64,000 bases of DNA from NCBI RefSeq assembly GCF_030814215.1, contig NZ_JAUSUT010000001.1, positions 806,001 through 870,000 of the forward strand. The letters run 5' to 3'. A program made the translations under genes and the position numbers. The notes beneath the pieces are model-generated. The model did not search any database. It was given only the letters and a program-made list of their open reading frames with translations, and was not told the DNA's origin. The DNA comes from Amycolatopsis thermophila (GTDB taxonomy: Bacteria; Actinomycetota; Actinomycetes; Mycobacteriales; Pseudonocardiaceae). Shown in pieces: positions 63,020 to 64,000 of this stretch. Within the stretch, counting starts at the first letter, position 1; each line of letters begins with the position of its first letter.

Positions 63020-63976
63020 TCAGCTCTTGCGCTTGGTGACCTCTTCGGTCAGCTGCGGCGCGACGTTGAACAGGTCGCCCACCACGCCGAAGTCGGCGAT
63101 CTCGAAGATCGGCGCCTCGGGGTCCTTGTTGACCGCGACGATCGTCTTCGAGGTCTGCATGCCGGCGCGGTGCTGGATCGCACCGGAGATGCCCAGCGCG
63201 ACGTACAGCTGCGGCGAGACCGTCTTACCGGTCTGGCCCACCTGGAACTGCGCCGGGTAGTAGCCCGAGTCGACCGCGGCACGCGAGGCGCCGACGGCCG
63301 CGCCGAGCGAGTCGGCCAGCTTCTCCACGACCTCGAACTTCTCGGCCGAACCGACACCGCGGCCACCGGAGACCACGATCGTGGCCTCGGTCAGCTCGGG
63401 GCGGTCACCGCCGACGACCGGCTCGACACCGGTGATCTTCGCGGACTTCGCGGCGTCCACCGCGGGCAGTTCGACGGCCTCCTCGGCCGCCGCGCCCTCG
63501 GCCTGCGACGCCTCGACCGCACCCGGGCGCACCGAGATGATCGGCAGGCCCTGGGCCTTGGACTTCACCGAGTACGCGCCACCGAAGATGGACTGCTCCA
63601 CGGTGCCGTCGGAGTTGACGCCCACGGCGTCGTAGAGCAGGCCGCCGCCGACGCGGATCGCGAGACGGCCGGCGACCTCCTTGCCCTCGGCGGACGCGGT
63701 GACGATCACCGCCGCCGGGGAGGCCTGCTCGACGAGCTTGGCCAGCGCGTCGACCTTGGGAGTCACCAGGTAGTTCGCGGCGTCCTCGGACTCGGCCACG
63801 TAGACCTTCTGGGCACCGTAGGCACCCAGCTGCTCCTTGAACTTGCCCGCGGTGCCCGGGGCGCCGACGACGACGGCCGACGGCTCGCCCAGCTCGCGGG
63901 CGGCGGTCAGGGCCTCGAACGTGGTCTTCTTCAGCTCGCCGTTGAGGTGGTCGACGAGAACCAGAACTTCAGCCAT
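63020..63976 (-). CDS. etfA: electron transfer flavoprotein alpha subunit
   Basis: EtfA (FixB), 318 aa, binds FAD and passes electrons from acyl-CoA dehydrogenases to the membrane quinone pool. The C-terminal FAD domain has [45 protein letters not shown] and [22 protein letters not shown], all intact. The N-terminal domain begins [17 protein letters not shown]. In mycobacteria etfB (fixA) precedes it, and here it would lie just outside the window. A hairpin ends the transcript. Confidence 0.96.
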   Translation of the reverse strand: MAEVLVLVDHLNGELKKTTFEALTAARELGEPSAVVVGAPGTAGKFKEQLGAYGAQKVYVAESEDAANYLVTPKVDALAKLVEQASPAAVIVTASAEGKEVAGRLAIRVGGGLLYDAVGVNSDGTVEQSIFGGAYSVKSKAQGLPIISVRPGAVEASQAEGAAAEEAVELPAVDAAKSAKITGVEPVVGGDRPELTEATIVVSGGRGVGSAEKFEVVEKLADSLGAAVGASRAAVDSGYYPAQFQVGQTGKTVSPQLYVALGISGAIQHRAGMQTSKTIVAVNKDPEAPIFEIADFGVVGDLFNVAPQLTEEVTKRKS

Positions 63977-64000
63977 TGCTCCGTTGCTCCTGCCTCAGAT

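Noticed and set aside
62814-63260. A plus-strand gene overlapping the etfA 3' end
   Set aside because: It crosses the etfA terminator and reads antisense through etfA, with no recognisable domain.

Overview
The window is high-GC actinobacterial DNA with strong GC bias at third codon positions, many GTG/TTG starts, many leaderless promoters and long antisense shadow frames. Gene content and protein character point to the Pseudonocardiaceae, probably Amycolatopsis or a near relative; the genus call is inference. From memory, the order leuD-leuC-IclR-gltX-FAH-leuB-serA-ilvC-ilvN-ilvB-PH protein-DoxX-lppZ-like-gatB-gatA-gatC-ACT protein-ligA-MetE-like-mnmA/iscS-acyltransferase-GNAT-etfA matches Mycobacterium tuberculosis Rv2987c to Rv3028c. 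So this looks like a conserved chromosomal core block with insertions, not a mobile island.

Layout. 1-3.6 kb: leuCD, divergent ndgR-type regulator, AlkB-like dioxygenase. 3.8-8.2 kb: Rv1733c-like membrane protein, an AAC(2')-I aminoglycoside acetyltransferase homologue, tRNA-Gln and tRNA-Glu with terminator, HAD hydrolase, gltX. 8.2-10.3 kb: flavin monooxygenase, then 837 gene-free bases full of repeats and large inverted repeats. 10.3-14 kb: FAH-family protein, cimA, leuB. 14.2-17.5 kb: secreted subtilase. 17.6-27.6 kb: serA, SnoaL-like and DUF397 genes, ilvBNC, PH-domain protein, a GntR/UTRA pseudogene, ilvD. 27.6-37.9 kb: DoxX, hydroxyacid dehydrogenase, sugar-dehydrogenase-like lipoprotein, gatCAB, ACT protein, MmpL transporter with MarR regulator. 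37.9-47.7 kb: beta-hydroxyacid dehydrogenase, GNAT, ligA, MetE-like protein, LURP-one-like protein, metallo-beta-lactamase, VRFS small protein, acyl-CoA synthetase, GNAT. 47.7-54.2 kb: IS5-type remnant, TetR with NmrA-like reductase, heterodimeric ABC exporter with TetR. 54.2-57.3 kb: a signalling cluster (STAS-HATPase fusion, CheR-PAS-coiled coil-PAS protein, single STAS). 57.4-64 kb: iscS-mnmA, MFS exporter, OlsA/OlsB-like acyltransferases, etfA.

Most branched-chain amino acid synthesis is here: citramalate entry (cimA), leuBCD, ilvB/N, ilvC and ilvD, plus serA. leuA is not in the window. Two operons carry readable attenuators. The ilvBNC leader encodes [15 protein letters not shown] and the cimA leader encodes MASFAVIIIGRRAG; each is followed by alternative hairpins and a GC-rich terminator with a U run. 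leuC is divergent from its presumed IclR regulator across palindromic DNA.

The least explained parts are the repeat-rich gap at 9.5-10.3 kb, with a 57-nt-arm inverted repeat and a five-unit noncoding tandem array; the CheR/PAS/STAS/HATPase cluster; a 12-bp inverted repeat that could bury the ribosome binding site of the subtilase; and several palindromes lying exactly in promoter spacers.
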